In this document: one piece after another, positions 6,463 to 7,295 of the stretch | How positions within the stretch are numbered: position 1 is the stretch's first letter | How the letters are laid out: each line of letters begins with the position of its first letter | Source: a bacterium | GTDB lineage: Bacteria; Patescibacteria; Dojkabacteria; JAKAPS01; JAJZLI01 | Assembly (NCBI GenBank): GCA_021809565.1 | Contig: JAJZKG010000025.1 | Span: 1-7,295 of the forward strand | DNA: 7,295 nt | Reading direction: 5' to 3' | Notes under the pieces: generated by a model | Told to the model about the DNA's origin: nothing | Seen by the model: only the letters and a program-made list of their open reading frames with translations | The model's database searches: none | Made by a program: the position numbers and the translations under genes

Positions 6463-7295
6463 ATGGCCAAGATCGCGTTTGTATCGGATGTTGTATACCC
6501 GTGGGTTAAAGGAGGTATGGAAACAACGCATTATTTCGAGATGAAGGAGCTTGCCAGAAATAACGATGTATATTGCTTCTGCATGCAGTTCGAAGGAATG
6601 AAGAAGGAATTCTCCAAGGATGGCATACATTACGTTACTGCGGGAAAGGCTTCATTGAAGGAGCTTTATACGGAAAAAGGCACGCGCTCCATTGCGCTTG
6701 CCAGGCGCTTCGCCTCTGCGCTTCCAGAGGCTTTTGGGTCTTATCGCTTTGACCTTGTATATGCAAATTCGTTCTCTTACTTGCACCTTAAGGCAGTGAA
6801 GGCTTACTGCAAGGCAAATGGCTCAAGGCTTGCGCTTGACGTGGCTGAAGTATGGGACCTTAAGAGATGGAAGGATTACCTTGGAAGGGTGAAAGGCATT
6901 GCTGCATACCATTATGCCAGGAACGCGCTCAAAGGCGCAGATGCTTACATTGCAAATTCCTCTTCTACGGCAAAGGATTTGGCTAATGCCGGAATCCCGA
7001 AGGGTAAAATAACTGTGCTCTCCCCTGTCATAGACCTGAAAACCGTGCCAAAGCCTGCAAAGAGACGGCCAGTGGTAATATATGCGGGAAGGCTCATAAA
7101 GGAGAAGAGGCTTGACCTATGGATTGATGCGGTGGCAAAGGCGCATAAGCTAAATGCCGAAATAAAAGGATTGATTGTAGGATCAGGACCTGAAGAAGCA
7201 ACTATAAAAAAGATGATAAAACATTATCCTTTCATAAAAATGAGGAAGCCCTATTCTAGCAAGACGCAGCTTTACAGTGCAATAGGAAGGTCAAT
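6463..7295 (+). CDS. GT4-family glycosyltransferase, partial (3' end outside window)
   Basis: The frame is open from ATG at 6463 to the window end, giving 277 residues with no stop. The start MAKIAFVSDVVYPWVKGGMETT is a typical family 4 N-terminus, with the Gly acceptor loop KGGME at 16-20. Further marks are DVAEVW at 126-131, IANSS at 163-167, LSPVIDL at 186-192, the donor-domain entry YAGRLIKEKRLD at 207-218 (R210 and K215 are expected phosphate contacts) and VGSGPEE at 239-245. The E-x7-E motif should follow just past the edge, so about 90-120 residues are probably missing. It likely adds a sugar to a surface glycan or glycolipid on the cytoplasmic side. Its G+C (36/60 at 6661-6720, 28/60 at 6841-6900) is far above that of the left operon, and it looks resident rather than part of the AT-rich block. 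Confidence 0.92.
   Translation, partial: MAKIAFVSDVVYPWVKGGMETTHYFEMKELARNNDVYCFCMQFEGMKKEFSKDGIHYVTAGKASLKELYTEKGTRSIALARRFASALPEAFGSYRFDLVYANSFSYLHLKAVKAYCKANGSRLALDVAEVWDLKRWKDYLGRVKGIAAYHYARNALKGADAYIANSSSTAKDLANAGIPKGKITVLSPVIDLKTVPKPAKRRPVVIYAGRLIKEKRLDLWIDAVAKAHKLNAEIKGLIVGSGPEEATIKKMIKHYPFIKMRKPYSSKTQLYSAIGRS

Noticed and set aside
1..7295. CRISPR array, tRNA/rRNA genes, transposase or integrase
   Set aside because: No regularly spaced repeats, no recognisable RNA gene and no mobile-element protein motif were seen on either strand.

Overview
The window looks like archaeal DNA. It holds a surface-glycan glycosylation locus: five glycosyltransferase genes and one large membrane protein gene in 7.3 kb. 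Evidence for an archaeon is indirect: no clear Shine-Dalgarno sequences before the starts, AT-rich TATA-like boxes about 25-45 bases upstream of the divergent and right-hand starts, heavy use of ATA for Ile and AGA/AGG for Arg, and a large predicted surface domain crowded with N-X-S/T sequons. A thermoplasmatal or DPANN (Micrarchaeota-like) host would fit, but the sequence alone does not settle the lineage.

Left block (51-4096, minus strand): four tightly packed genes, transcribed in the order 3116-4096, 2232-3140, 1105-2235, 51-1100. The first two are GT-A fold family 2 glycosyltransferases and look like diverged tandem paralogs. The next two are GT-B fold family 4 glycosyltransferases. Junctions are a 25-nt overlap, a 4-nt ATGA overlap and a 4-nt gap, so this is almost certainly one translationally coupled operon. 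It probably builds an oligosaccharide on the cytoplasmic face of the membrane, most plausibly on a lipid carrier.

Centre (4097-4125): a 29-bp divergent gap. The best TATA-like box for each direction lies partly or wholly inside the start of the opposite gene.

Right block (4126-7295, plus strand): a 752-residue polytopic membrane protein of YfhO / GT-C-like architecture with a roughly 300-residue, sequon-rich extracytoplasmic domain, then a 78-bp spacer and a fifth glycosyltransferase (family 4) cut off by the window end. The membrane protein may act on the outer side on the glycan made by the left operon, but that is inference.

Two structural features stand out. First, base composition changes inside the membrane-protein gene: hand-counted 60-base lines go from about 20-30% G+C to about 42-60% near 6060-6120, and the fifth glycosyltransferase shares the richer composition. 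This looks like the edge of a replaced or imported glycan cassette, with the crossover inside the 3' end of a conserved gene. Second, the window opens with a perfect 25-bp inverted repeat (1-25 against 80-104). Its second arm is the coding sequence near the C-terminus of the last operon gene, so the window start may be an inverted gene duplication or a fold-back assembly artefact. No RNA genes, CRISPR arrays or transposase genes were seen.
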